Shown here: positions 22,463 to 33,845 of the stretch, piece after piece
How positions within the stretch are numbered: position 1 is the stretch's first letter
How the letters are laid out: the number at the start of each line of letters is the position of its first letter
Assembly: GCF_000203795.2 (NCBI RefSeq)
Contig: NW_006281103.1
Location: 629,658 to 693,657 of the forward strand
Direction of reading: 5' to 3'
DNA from: Batrachochytrium dendrobatidis JAM81
Taxonomy: Eukaryota > Chytridiomycota > Chytridiomycetes > Rhizophydiales
Length of the DNA stretch: 64,000 bases
Translations under genes and position numbers: made by a program
Notes under the pieces: model-generated
Seen by the model: only the letters and a program-made list of their open reading frames with translations
The model's database searches: none
Told to the model about the DNA's origin: nothing

Positions 22463-24609
22463 ATGCAATCCATTTCCAGAAATGACTCGATGGAAATTGA
22501 ACCGTCGATAACTTTTCCAAAGCAACCATCAGCTCATGATCCAACCCTTTCACGAACTTTGCCTCCTTTGCCCACACTCTCAAAGAATGGAATGGAGTAT
22601 ACTTTGTCAGAGCAGCGTACCAAATCTACAGATGAAATTTCAGGAAAGCTGTTTGATGTGAATTTTTTACCAATGGATGCAGTAAGATCAGGGTATGTTG
22701 CATCCTCCGAAGGTGATGCCAACAGTGAAGGTGCGCTGTTATTTAGCCAAAAAAGCGATACAGATTTGAAAAAGCCTTCAGATCATACACTCTTAATCAT
22801 GTCGTTTATGGACAAACTAAAGGAAGACGGGCTACTGATCTCTCGTGTGAAAACTTCCAATAGCTTATTTCGTGCATGTGGTAGGTCGAGCTGCTATGAC
22901 TACAAACCACATGAATGGTTACGCTCGACTAATTTTCAGTTTTCAAAAATTGAATCTCATTTTAGCCGATCTGACCTTGGGGAATGAGCGCTTGTATCAG
23001 TTGATCAAAGATGACTTTCTTGAATTTACTGTACGTTTTATGTTCATCTACCATCAAACTATACATGGTGCAAGAATTGAAACTCGGAATTATTTTCAAC
23101 CCGAGCTTTATTAATTTTAAATCAATCATGCTTTTGAATAGGAATCCAACTGGAACTTGTACCAACATCTTTCAAAATCACCAGCACAACCTATTCTCAC
23201 TTATTCTCAATATCAAGCAGGCGTGTTTGGACCACATTGCAATCGTACACGTAGAATTGGCTTTTTTGAGCTACAGATTATGGCTGATATGCTCAATCAG
23301 TCATTACATATCTTTAAAGCAGGAAATGAGCAATTATGGCCCTTGGTGGTTGATCCATGTCTGAATCGGTCTGCTTTAAAACGGAATGAAAAAAGCAATG
23401 ATTCAGCTCAACCTCTGAAGCTGGGCGTTATCGGCGAGTCTCAATACGTACCGATAAGATTCCAAAATAGTCCAACTCTAAAGAAAAAAAGTACGTCTCA
23501 GCGTACTGTACGTGTAAGTTGATTGCAGTAGTCAAACAGTGTCGAACCAAATCAAACATAATAATGCAATATCGTTGAATTTACCATAAACTAAATGTTA
23601 GATTTCCGAAGAGGATCCAAAAAAAATTCAAGAGGCAAGTATGAATGCTCAATCTCAAAAACTTATTGATGATGAAATTTGTCGGGTTTTTTCCCAAGGT
23701 CAGAAGCAACTTTACCAAACAGCTCAAACAGCACCCAACATTCAATTGATTTCACTTGGAAGCGCAAGTATAGAAGACATGGCTTTAGACCACTACAATA
23801 ATAGCTTGAATTCTGACATGGTTATGACAGATTCGATGTATGATTGGGACTGCCAATCCGTGTCGTCTGTAGGTGCTATTGATGGATCAGAAAGTGCAGA
23901 TTGGTCCAACAAGAGTCATTCGCGGGGTTCTTCCGGTTCAAAAAATGGAAATGGATTGGATGGATCTAGCAAACTTGCACGCAAATTATTAGCCAAAGGA
24001 GAATTCTCACCTCGGTTTGAGCGATCTCATGCCGAAATCTATAATGCCAGTGGAAGTGGTAGTACAGCGCTGGATCACAATGATGTTGATTTGAACAATG
24101 AAGGCGCCACTAAAGGGTCTTTACTATCTCAGCGCAAACTATCAACCAAGCAATCCCATCAGAGCCAGCCTCCATACCAGGACCGTCATCGCAATAACAG
24201 CCACGACCACTCTAAACCACGACACCATCATATCGAGTTTGCAGCATCGAATGAACAAGGCGGATCAGACAGCAGTATTACAGAAGAGGAGTTTCGACAA
24301 ATACAATCAGCGATTGAGTTGTCGCTCAAGGATCACCAAGTCGGATATCGTGGCGGTGATAAGATTGAGGACACGAGTAGTTCGGGATCGAAAGGGATCG
24401 ATGGTTTGAGTATTCGTAGCAGTTTTGAAAACAAACAAATTCAAGACGATGACAGTTTTATACATGAGCAAATAGGAAGCAACAAAGAAGATTATGATGA
24501 GGAAGCAGCACTCCAGCAGGCTTTATCGCAGTCATTGATTGAGTTTGAAGATCAGACGCGTCGCAAGTTGTTCCATTCCAAGAATAAAGGGAAAGGGCGA
24601 GCAGAGTAG
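22463..24609 (+). CDS. Degenerate OTU-fold protein with UIM-like C-terminal motifs
   Basis: Exons 22463-22880, 22966-23030, 23142-23513 and 23602-24609 join to 620 residues. Residues ~115-270 follow the OTU deubiquitinase fold: the active-site strand-helix (TSNSLFRAC), LYQLIKDDFLEF, the IGFFELQIMADMLNQSLHIF helix-strand typical of OTU proteins, and GESQYVPIRF at the catalytic His strand. In active OTUs these read DGNCLFRA and an H-Y motif. Here the Cys position is Ser134 and the His position is Gln262, so protease activity is not expected. The C-terminal half is disordered with two UIM-like helices (EEEFRQIQSAIELSLKD near residue 550 and DEEAALQQALSQSLIEFE near 595). I infer a ubiquitin-binding pseudoenzyme. 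The OTU assignment rests on pattern reading and is fairly but not fully secure. Confidence 0.7.
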
Positions 24610-24802
24610 AGATTCATATCAGTAATAAACTCATCGATACTTTGAAAATCCTACTAAAGCAAGTTGTTTTGGTCAAAGGAATGTGTGGTTCAATCACTTG
24701 TCTAATAATTTTACAAACGCCCACAAACAGCACGCTTTGGAACTCCTGGTTTCTTTCCAAGTTATCATACAGGATCCATTACACTGCTGCTACAGCAATA
24801 CG

Positions 24803-27238
24803 ATGGGAAATAATCACAGCAGCTCTAAAAATGCTGCCGAGTATGAAGAACGTACGCTATTGCCATCCTTTGTATTCATTCCAACCCAACTGCCACTATT
24901 CTTGGCGATAACCAAGAATAGTCCTGGTGTATCTGACAGTCATCAGTACAGATACTTGTATAGTAATGCTGATGCTATCCACCTCGATGGTTGTAAATGC
25001 TTGACCGTTTGGCTGCATGACTGCTATTCAGTATGAATTGCTTACGATCTTGGTGTCCATCCAATACATCTTTATCCTGCCGCAGTCCACTACAACAGTT
25101 GCTGTCACTGACTATCCTGTCTATCTTTTGCTGGCCATTCTAATGGGCTAGCATGATGCAACCTTGTTACTACTTCTCTCTCTGTTCTCTACCAACCAAA
25201 TCGGATCATCTAAACATCTCCTGCATATTTCCTCGCACAGATGTCATTGTTTTGATACTCACATTGTTTAAACTGTTTAGTCGACTTGAGCCACTTTCGT
25301 ATGCACCAGGTCATTGGAAAAGGCGGGTTTGGTTTGGTATGTCAACCCTCATGGAATTACTCCACTTTTGAGATATTGGAAACCCTTTTTCATCAAAAGT
25401 GATTTAAACCTTACAGGTACGGATTGTGGAAGTGAAAACGACTAAACAGCAATACGCACTCAAATACATCAACAAAAGACAATGCATAAAAAAGGACAGC
25501 ATGGAGAATGTGTTTCGTGAAAGACTAATGATGCAGGAGCTGGACCACCCTTTTATCATCAATCTGCGCTTTGCATTTCAAGATGACGAGTATATGTTCA
25601 TTGGACTAGATTTGGCACTTGGTGGTGATTTAAGGTTTCATATTTTAAGGCAAGCAGGCCTGACTGAGCAGACAATCAAGGTTTATTCTGCAGAAATCTC
25701 TTTGGCTCTTTCATACATTCATAGCAAACACATCATTCATCGGTAAATGTCCTATTTAGTATGCTTTTCGACAGATGAGTGGCTTATGCCACGCCAATAT
25801 TTATATAGCTGTTTTTGCTTTATATTCACACCAGTCTTTCATACATGCCATTTATAATACTAGTGATTTAAAACCAGAAAATCTGCTAATTGATTTAGAC
25901 GGTCATGTGAGGATCACCGACTTTAATGTAGCATACTCCACAAAAGTCAAGTTTCCTTCATCGCGATCAGGAACTATGAATTACATGGGTATATTTTTTT
26001 GCTATCAGCTATATATCGTGTGTAGACTTATATCTAACCGGCTCGCACTTGTATAGCACCAGAAATGTTTTCGGGAAAGAGATACACTTATGCCGTCGAT
26101 TGGTGGGCACTTGGTGTGGTCATGTTCGAGAGCTTTTATGGGATTGTAAGTCTATATGTGTTGTATGGTATTTTAAGTTTTTTAAAACTGTACCGACACC
26201 CGATATTTTACTTTTCAACCATGTAGAAGCCATTTAGGGGCGATGATGATCGTCAAGTTGTTCACCAGATTAAATCTGGTGAACTCCACTTTCCAAAAGA
26301 CTATGGAATACGTGGCACTACAAAGCCTGATTCATCTAACTTATTCAAAGATATTATGTACTCGTTAATGACCACCACTCCTACAAAACGACTTGGTGGA
26401 GAGAGTATGGATGCATTTTCGAATGGAATTTCCACACATGAGTGGTTTGGCGATATTGATTGGCCATCCGTATATGAACGTAAAGTGTTTCCGGATTTCA
26501 TTCCAGATGTAAGTTGTAGCATTGTAATTCTGCTATACCGTGAAACTGTGTATATCTCTAATGTGGGCTAAATCAAATATTCTCATTTACAACCTTTGCT
26601 AGATGTCGAAAAGCAATTTTGAAGCCGCACCTGCGTTGGAAGAGCTCCTGTACGATTCATCCCCACTTACACCTAAACGTCGCAAGAAAAAGACTATTAC
26701 AGACAACTCCGTTGTTCTTAATCGCGATTCCCTTGCTGCTTCGCTTAGTGCATCACTTACCAGCTCACCCAGCACGTCTCATAATAGCCCTAATATGTCG
26801 AATATGTCGGACAAGGAGAAACAGAAGGAGCAAGAGCGTCGTCAGATGGCATTCATTGAAACTCACTTTACAGTCTATGTTCAAGGATCTGGTATTGGCG
26901 TATTAGATACGACAACCCTGAATAGATTGGCTATTCAAAATAGCATGCATAAACTAAATCTTGACGAGTCTAGAGCATTTTCATCTGCTAGATATCTAAG
27001 TCCATTGGCACAAGGCAATGGTGATGAGAGACAGACGCTTTCTGCGTCTGCCTCGACAAGTTCAAAAGGATTTTCTTGCGAGTCTCCTAAAGCCAGTTTG
27101 GCTATACCCATCAAGGCGTCTTTAATCAGTGCGAAACTATTTGAAAACAAGGCACCTTCTAGACTAGTTTCTGAAAACCCATTCCATAAACGTCCGACTA
27201 TATCGCCTAGTAAATCAGATTTAGGTGAATTTAAATGA
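24803..27238 (+). CDS. AGC-type Ser/Thr kinase of the STK32/YANK family
   Basis: Seven exons (24803-24851, 25281-25336, 25417-25742, 25864-25988, 26057-26145, 26227-26508, 26603-27238) join in phase to 520 residues. The start MGNNHSSSK fits an N-myristoylation signal (Gly2, Ser6), as in human STK32 proteins. Kinase motifs are the Gly loop GKGGFG (29-34), the ATP-binding Lys51, HRDLKPEN (143-150), and DFN (163-165) in place of DFG, which is characteristic of YANK kinases, then APEMF. The C-terminal tail of ~200 residues includes FETHF-like AFIETHFTVY, a possible hydrophobic-motif relative, and Ser-rich stretches. Substrates are unknown even in animals. The 3' end converges on the coiled-coil gene. 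Confidence 0.9.
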
Positions 27239-27351
27239 AACAGTGCTATCTATTCAAAAATGATTCATAAAGGATTAGGCGCATTATTTGAGAGTTTATG
27301 TATACTGATTTTGCAGTTGACTTGAATTTTGTTTTGTCGCTTTACTATTGC

Positions 27352-27570
27352 AGCCATATTCATGTAATTGGAGTACTGAATAAGGTTAAAATGCGTAATA
27401 AAGAGTTCGTTTTTCGAAATGATGATTGGGCAAAGTTGCTTTTTTGAATTAGAGTGCAGTATACAAGTTTTAGGATACAACAAAGACGAGTTTGTACAGA
27501 GTTTTATTGACAACATCAAAACAATTAAACCCAATCCAAAAGTAACCAACATAGAATTTGGATTTGGATT
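27352..27570. mobile_element. Decayed MITE family B fragment between convergent genes
   Basis: The left end GCAGCCATATTCATGTAATT resembles the family terminus CAGCCGTATTCATGTAAAAT. Inside, GACAACATCAAAACAATTAA matches the copies at 45980 and 55230 (GACAACATTAGAACAGTCAA). No right terminus was found. Confidence 0.45.
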
Positions 27571-27642
27571 TGAAAACAGGACGTTGCTTGTTACAAACTT
27601 TGAATCAAAAACACCCCGATTATATACGATTCCTTTAAAGTA

Positions 27643-30132
27643 TCACCAGTACTTTCCACCTCGTCTTACTGCAAAACTCTTTCTTGCTGGCATGGCAACT
27701 CCTTTGGGTACATTTTCTGCCCTGCGAGCCCAAGCCGGCAACTCCCCGGTTGCAACAGCAACAGGGTCGCCTGAAATTCCTTGTATGTATACTGTTCTTT
27801 CAAAAAGTGGCATGGAAGGTTTAGTCGCAATAGATTCGCGACGCAAGCCCTCTATTCCATTGAAACGAGAAGTTTGAGCAGTACGTGGAGATATTGGAGA
27901 TACTGGCCATCGGTGCACAAGTGGTGGTGACAATATAGGCAACAAGGGAGATGATATAGACGTCGGGGATGACGATGGCGATCCAAATCTAGATCCATTT
28001 AACCAAGACGACCGCCGTATACTTGCTATACTATCGCGTTCGTTCAAAATGGGCTGTGCAGCAACTAGACCAAAACCTTCATTGTTGCTAGCTACATCGC
28101 CAAGAGGTGTATCAAAGCTCGAGTAGGATCCACGATACGATGCCACATCAACTATAGATTGTGAGTGGTGTGTTGATCCACTTAGATCATCACCACTGAG
28201 TTCCAACTGTGATTGTTTTAGTGTTGATGCACTTTCTCGCAGCTGTTGTTGCTTTACTGCAACTGCCAATAGCACAACTCGATGTCGCTCACGCTCTAAT
28301 TGTTGTGTTGCGGCTCTATGATTTTGCTTAGTGGTTTCCAACTCTTTGGCAAATCCAGTGGATTCCCATGCTAGTTCTTCAATGAGTGTTGCAAGAGTTG
28401 ACTGGATGAGAGTTAAATTGGCTTCGGTTGGATTAATGCGTCGATCGGTCAGGTGCGAATCACTGGGATCTATACCTTTAAATGGGTCCATGATTCCTGG
28501 TCTAAGTCTTTGTACCACTTCAAATACACGTGTGGTGTCCATAACTTGCTCGACTACCTCTAATGAATTGCACAATTCCATTCAAAAAGTATTAGTCTTT
28601 CAAATGGTGTCACATAAGCATTACCTCGTAAATATCAAAATTAACAAGCACTAACTTGATGGCTTGAGTTTTCCTTTGATTATTGATATATGTATACAAT
28701 CCAGTCCAGTGTGTATCTCCACAAGCAATGTGTGTATTCGTGTAGTAAGATCGTGTTGATCCTTGAGACTTTGAACACGAATGGCCAAATCAGTGACTTT
28801 AAGATCTAGCTCACGTTCTTCGGGAAATTCCGATGGAAATCCTTCAAATAGCTCTGTAAATATATTTTGAAGTTCGTCTCGGATTTGCTTTGTTTTTCTT
28901 GCCACATCTCTTAAATCGTGTCGCTAAATACATTCAACACAAAGTATTCGTTATCCATTTAGAACGACGTTTCAAAGCAGCTTAAACCTACTTGGATTTC
29001 GACCCATAATGCAAATCAAAACGTTTGAATTACCTGAAGTTGCAGCGATGTAAGATCCCTTTTCAAAGCAGAAATACTCAGATCTACGGTGGCTCTTCTT
29101 TCTTCTAAATCTACAATTGCTAAATTATGTTTGGTTCTACTTCCTAAAAACGTTCGACTTCTTGCTTTCTTTTCATACTCGATCCTTGTGTCCAACTCTG
29201 AAATCTCTTTTTCATACTGCATTAAATACTCTTGCGTGGCTGAAAGTCTATTTTGAACATTGTTCAATGCTTTTTCAGCTTCGAGAAGTGATTTTTCTTC
29301 GTGTCGAAGCTGGATGTAACGAGGCGCAAGCTCAGTGATACGTCCAAGGACATGCTGAGGAAGTGGCGGAGAAATGGTATTACTGTTTCCAGCCCTGACC
29401 GCGGCAATAAGCGTTTGTGAATTCAAAGTACGTCTCGAGCTTGAAACTGAATGAGTTGATGATGTGCCTGCATGTGATTCATAGTAGGTTGTAGCACTTG
29501 CAGATCGTTTACCTGCTACGTTTGTAATTTCGCACAAATGTATAGCAGCGTAAGTTATATTATAATCAACGTATGTAAGATACACAAGTTTGTCAATAGG
29601 TATCTGGGTTTAATACAAGTAGAATTTCATGTCACTGAAACTCGACGTGCAAAGGCTGAGAATATGAATTCAACGCCTTCAATCAGCCACAACCAAGTTT
29701 CAGCATCCACTTTCAATCAGCAGTATGATATGATACTGGGATTGCATTATTGATATGCACTACAAACATATACTTATGAATCATTCTAGTCGGCATCAAA
29801 TCTTCATTGGCTGATGGCAGAAAAGTGTCTTTGGCAGGCCATTCAAAGTATACAAGACGTGGTTACCCCGAGATGTAGATTTTTTATAACATATCTACTA
29901 AGAAGGTCGGTACCAACAAAACAACTCAAGCCAATGGCTACCATCATAGAATTAAACTTGATGCTCGATAACTTGCTGGTGGGTAAATGAAACCAACCAT
30001 TGCTATTATGAAGCATCAAGAGGCTGTTTCAGATTGAATAGTGGATTGGATCAATCGATTGATTGTATAGATACCTGCAGTTTGGCCGGTAGGTATTGGT
30101 GGAATGGGACTAGTAGGTGGAGGGCCGTGCAT
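27643..30132 (-). CDS. Coiled-coil protein of unknown function
   Basis: Well-supported exons are 29515-29034, 28923-~28654 and ~28556-27643, which join in phase. A possible first exon, 30132-30075 (MHGPPPTSPIPPIPTG), fits the phase but leaves a 560-nt intron and is uncertain. The middle is strongly helical: RHEEKSLLEAEKALNNVQNR, MQYEKEISELDTRIEYEKKA and RVQSLKDQHDLTTRIHTLLV, followed by ELETTKQNHRAATQQLERER. The C-terminal ~150 residues are Ser/Pro-rich (SPSSSPTSISSPLLPILSPP) and end with a basic GGKYW. No catalytic domain is visible. This fits a cytoskeletal or complex-scaffold protein, but I do not recognise the family. It converges tail to tail with the STK32-type kinase gene. Confidence 0.6.
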
Positions 30133-30371
30133 GGTGGGTTCGGTATCTGTGGTGTCGAACTGGAATACGTTCGAGTATGCAAAAATTGACCAAGTAAAGT
30201 ATTTTGTTGAAATAGGCGACAATTGATGCTATTGCTTGGTTGTTTTCAGAATCAGCGCAAAGAGGAAATACAACTATCACATCCACCAACTAGAAGTTGC
30301 TTGCCAAATGATTTACTAGGAATGTATTACTACTGTATCCAGATAAAATAAAACACTAAATAAGGGTAGAG

Positions 30372-30620
30372 AGTGCATAATTAGCAGCCAACCTCATGAA
30401 ATGATTGGTGCCAGTTTCCACTAATTTTAGTGAACACTGTGCCATCTGAACCCTGTAATAAAGTTCATTGGTCTTTCTCCGCCATGCTCATTTCTGTAAA
30501 AATCTAAACATTCACACTTCTATTTCAGTACATCCCACACCCGTTCAATTTTCAACTCTCCTTTTACCCTGCTCGAACATTGTGATTGGCATGAAAACAA
30601 CAGTTGAAAGGTAAATTTGA
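30372..30620 (+). mobile_element. Decayed MITE family B copy
   Basis: Diverged relative of 45690-45910: the order AACCTCATGAAATGATTGG, TGCTCATTTCTGTAAAAA, then ACATCCCACACCCGTTCAAT and TGTGATTGGCATG is kept. No clear termini. Confidence 0.55.
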
Positions 30621-30649
30621 CCACAAAAATAAGTTTAGGATTGTAATAT

Positions 30650-30960
30650 GCAGTTATTTGAGTATATATACGATATACTAATGTTGCTTTAGGTTAGTGT
30701 GTAGACTACAAGGCCAATGCTTTCACATCAAAGCAGGATCAAGTGAGTGATGTTGCATATTGAGTTAAAAATAGGCTGTTCAGCAAACTGGCCATGCCAA
30801 CACGTCAGATTGTCGCCGTGATACAGAAAGCACGAGCAATAGATGGTCCCGACATTCAAATCATTAGACAATCTACCGATATTTGCGAAAAACAACACCA
30901 AAAACGATGGTTACTGACAATTTCCCATTTCCCTCTTCATTCTCATGTCTTTTGTCACTA
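30650..30960 (+). repeat. Decayed repeat family A, copy 3
   Basis: Follows copy 1 in order and orientation, with matches at TTAGGTTA, TGTTGCATATTGA, ACGTCAGATTGT and ACAACACCAA. It is much more diverged than copies 1 and 2, so the family has been active at different times. Confidence 0.55.
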
Positions 30961-31355
30961 GCCATACTAATAAAGTTTGATAATCATGGTGTTGTATTTT
31001 ATCGACGTGGATGTGGCTTGTTGTCAATATTCAAAATCATGTAAATTCAAGCATTTTCATTACAAATCTTTGCAATTTACGGCGTGTCTGGTTATTTTCA
31101 GTACAATGTCAAACCAAGCTTATAATAAAAGGCGCATACATTTAGGAACAATCAAGTGAAATATAGCAAAATTACTCGTTTATGGTGTGCCAATTGATTA
31201 GCTGGGAACAGTCGAGGCAAAATGATACTTTTTAATTCTCATTAGTGGGTACCCACTTGTGCGCATCAAATTGGCATATAAACCCGAGTAATATCGCTCC
31301 AAGAACGTGGTTGAGCTCGTTAAAACTAATATCTGACACCACCATCCCCGCCAAT
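30961..31355. other. Upstream region of the carboxylesterase gene
   Basis: AT-rich DNA between the repeat remnants and the esterase start codon. It presumably contains the promoter, but I see no specific box. A 60-codon frame at 30977 has no supporting feature. Confidence 0.35.
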
Positions 31356-33135
31356 ATGGTTTCCTTTTCAAAGATACTAAACTATGTGGTGCTGGTATCT
31401 CTCCCATTGACATCTGCTTCGCCTACTCCAGGAGTATTCGACAGCCTTTTCGTAGACGCGAATTACAATCCTCTTGTTCCGCACCCCATGATCCAGCTGG
31501 ACTATGGTATGTTCTTGGGCAACTTCTTGAACAATATGCGGACAGCACAGTTTTTAGGTATACCCTATGCCATGCCTCCAATCGGAGATAACCGATTCAG
31601 ACCGCCTCAGCCTCCCATCTCGATCGGTGCTGGCATGGTCTACAATTCTACTGTGCACGGCAGCGCCTGTATGCAAAACCCCCTATCTACTGGTTTCACC
31701 AGCAGCACTCTAAAAATGAGCGAAAATTGCTTGAATCTCGACGTTTATCTTCCAGTTCAGTACAATGGAGTATACAGCTCTGGTCTTCCAGTTGTAGTAT
31801 ATTTCTATGGTGGCGATTTCGACCATGGCCACAATTCTCAGCCTTATTATAATGGAGATTCCTTTTTACAGGCCCAGGCTACTGATCGCCAAGTAATTAT
31901 TGTCGTTCCCAATTATCGTACAAATGTCTTTGGGTTCATGGCTTCCCAAGAGCTTGCTAGCGAGGGCAGTCTAAACCCGGGGCTTCTTGATCAAGTTGCC
32001 GCTTTAAAATGGGTCAAGAAATACATCAAAGGGTTTGGCGGTAATCCGAACAATGTCGTTGCATGGGGTCACTCGGCAGGTGCAAGTAAGTCGTGACTTG
32101 TTAAGCAAATCGTACCGGCGATTCAGCCATCTTGGTACCAACTGACTAATAATATATTGTATAGCTTCCATTTCTCTCCATCTGATGGGTAATGGCGGTA
32201 ATAGTAGTTACTTTAATCGAATGATTCTGCAGTCTGGTGGTATGGCTTCTGTTTTGAACACTCCCAAACTAGTCCAGCCAGATTTTACCAAACTTGCTAC
32301 TGCTGTTGGCTGCAATACCACTGCTACGACCACCACTATGGCGTGCATGCGCAATGTCGATGCCAATGTTCTTTCAAACGCGGCCAACAACCTCAACTTC
32401 CGGTATTACCCCGTTGTAGATGGCCAGTACCTTATTGAGCAACCCTCATCCGCGCTTGCTGCCCAGCGTGTTCGTAAAATAGATTCTGTCATTACCACAG
32501 TAACCAATGAAGGTACTCGCTTTGCAATCGACTCTAGCGTGAGTAATATCAAAAGTGACTCTACATACCGTCGTGGCAGTGTATCATTCCTCAACACCAG
32601 CTCGTCCAATGCATTTGATCTTTATTACCCAGCCAGTGCTAATTCCAGTGCTCTCAAGATTACCAGTGATTCGTATGGTGACTCGGAGTATAATGCTCCC
32701 GCCTTTCAACTCGCTCAGTACCTTGTTAGTGGTTCTAACCCTGTTGCCGTCTATAAAGGTCGTTTCAATATTAAACCATCAATTGTCGCTAACCAGAGAT
32801 ATAAAGCTATTGGCGTCTTTCACGAGTCTGATCTTCCGTTCATGTGGGCTTACTCTCCTGAACTGAGCTCGACCAACTTGGAGCAAACGGTCTCAAATGC
32901 ACTGATTATTGGCATGATCGACTTTATTTGCTCAATCGCTCCACGTCTTGCACTCAGTAACATTCCTTCCAATATATCTAGTTACAACTGGCCTCAGTAT
33001 ACTGCTTCAAATCCTACCCAGGTCGTGTGGCAAACAGAGGCTCCCATCATCCAGGAGACTACAGCTACTAGCACTATTGCCAAGTATAACTTCTGGTTTG
33101 GTGTTTACGCCTATGTAGCCACTTTGCTTGCTTAA
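31356..33135 (+). CDS. Secreted type-B carboxylesterase
   Basis: Two exons (31356-32085 and 32165-33135) give 566 residues. The N-terminus MVSFSKILNYVVLVSLPLTS followed by AS is a clear signal peptide. The alpha/beta-hydrolase esterase signature is complete: FLGIPYAMPP near 70, ENCLNLDVYLP, an oxyanion-type YGGDF, the nucleophile elbow WGHSAGA (the serine lies just before the intron), TNEGTRF with the likely acidic residue, and FHESDLPFMW with the catalytic His. In most family members the elbow reads GESAGA; His replaces Glu here. Many NxS/T sites suggest glycosylation. The enzyme should hydrolyse carboxylic esters outside the cell or at the cell surface; the substrate is unknown. The intron interrupts the codon after the GHSAGA motif. 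Confidence 0.93.
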
Positions 33136-33845
33136 TCATCAGTATTTGACATCTAGTTTATTTTACTCTCGATAAATAAATCGAATATACCAGTCTGCAC
33201 CTTTACATTTAAGCTTTTAGCATTTGTTAATGATATAAGCGTGACAATGTACGTCTTATTGCCAACTGTTAGTGAATAATACTGTTATGTTTGAATGTTA
33301 TGTTGCATGGTTGTAATGGTTTATCTGCCGAAACAACGTATATCATTACTCTGCTTGATGAAGGATTTTCACAATCCAAATGTACATCTAATCTATCAAA
33401 TGGATGCGCACAAAAATCAGGCAATGGAAAACTCTTCAAAAAGTAGAAATCGGTTTCAACTATCGTATTAAGGCTGAGCGTGAGTTAAAACTTCAATTAG
33501 AGGCTCACATTCCAGATAAAAAACGAGAGTATCACGTTGGACAGGAACAGATCTGCAAAGTAAATGAATCACACACTGATATGGGTCTGGACACAGATTT
33601 CAATACAGCTGGTACATTAGATTCGTTGAATGGTGTGGTCGAAAATCCAGTTATTCCAACCATTTGAATCTTGGTCATCTCTACAAAGTAATTCACTGTT
33701 TGCCACTACTGGCACAACCTGTCGATACCAATCATTGCCAAGAACAAACCATGATTGTTTTTTGGTTTACAATAACTAAATTTCATACACTATTGAAATA
33801 ATCCAAACATAAAAAACCAAAATTTTAAATAAAAAATTAAAAGGT
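33136..33845. other. Convergent intergenic region
   Basis: Contains an 87-codon ATG frame (33404-33667) that is highly charged and lacks any recognisable feature, and an A/T-rich stretch at 33770-33845. I could not support a gene. Confidence 0.4.

Noticed and set aside
33404..33667. 87-codon ATG frame, highly charged
   Set aside because: No recognisable feature, no splice or promoter context, and lies in a convergent spacer.
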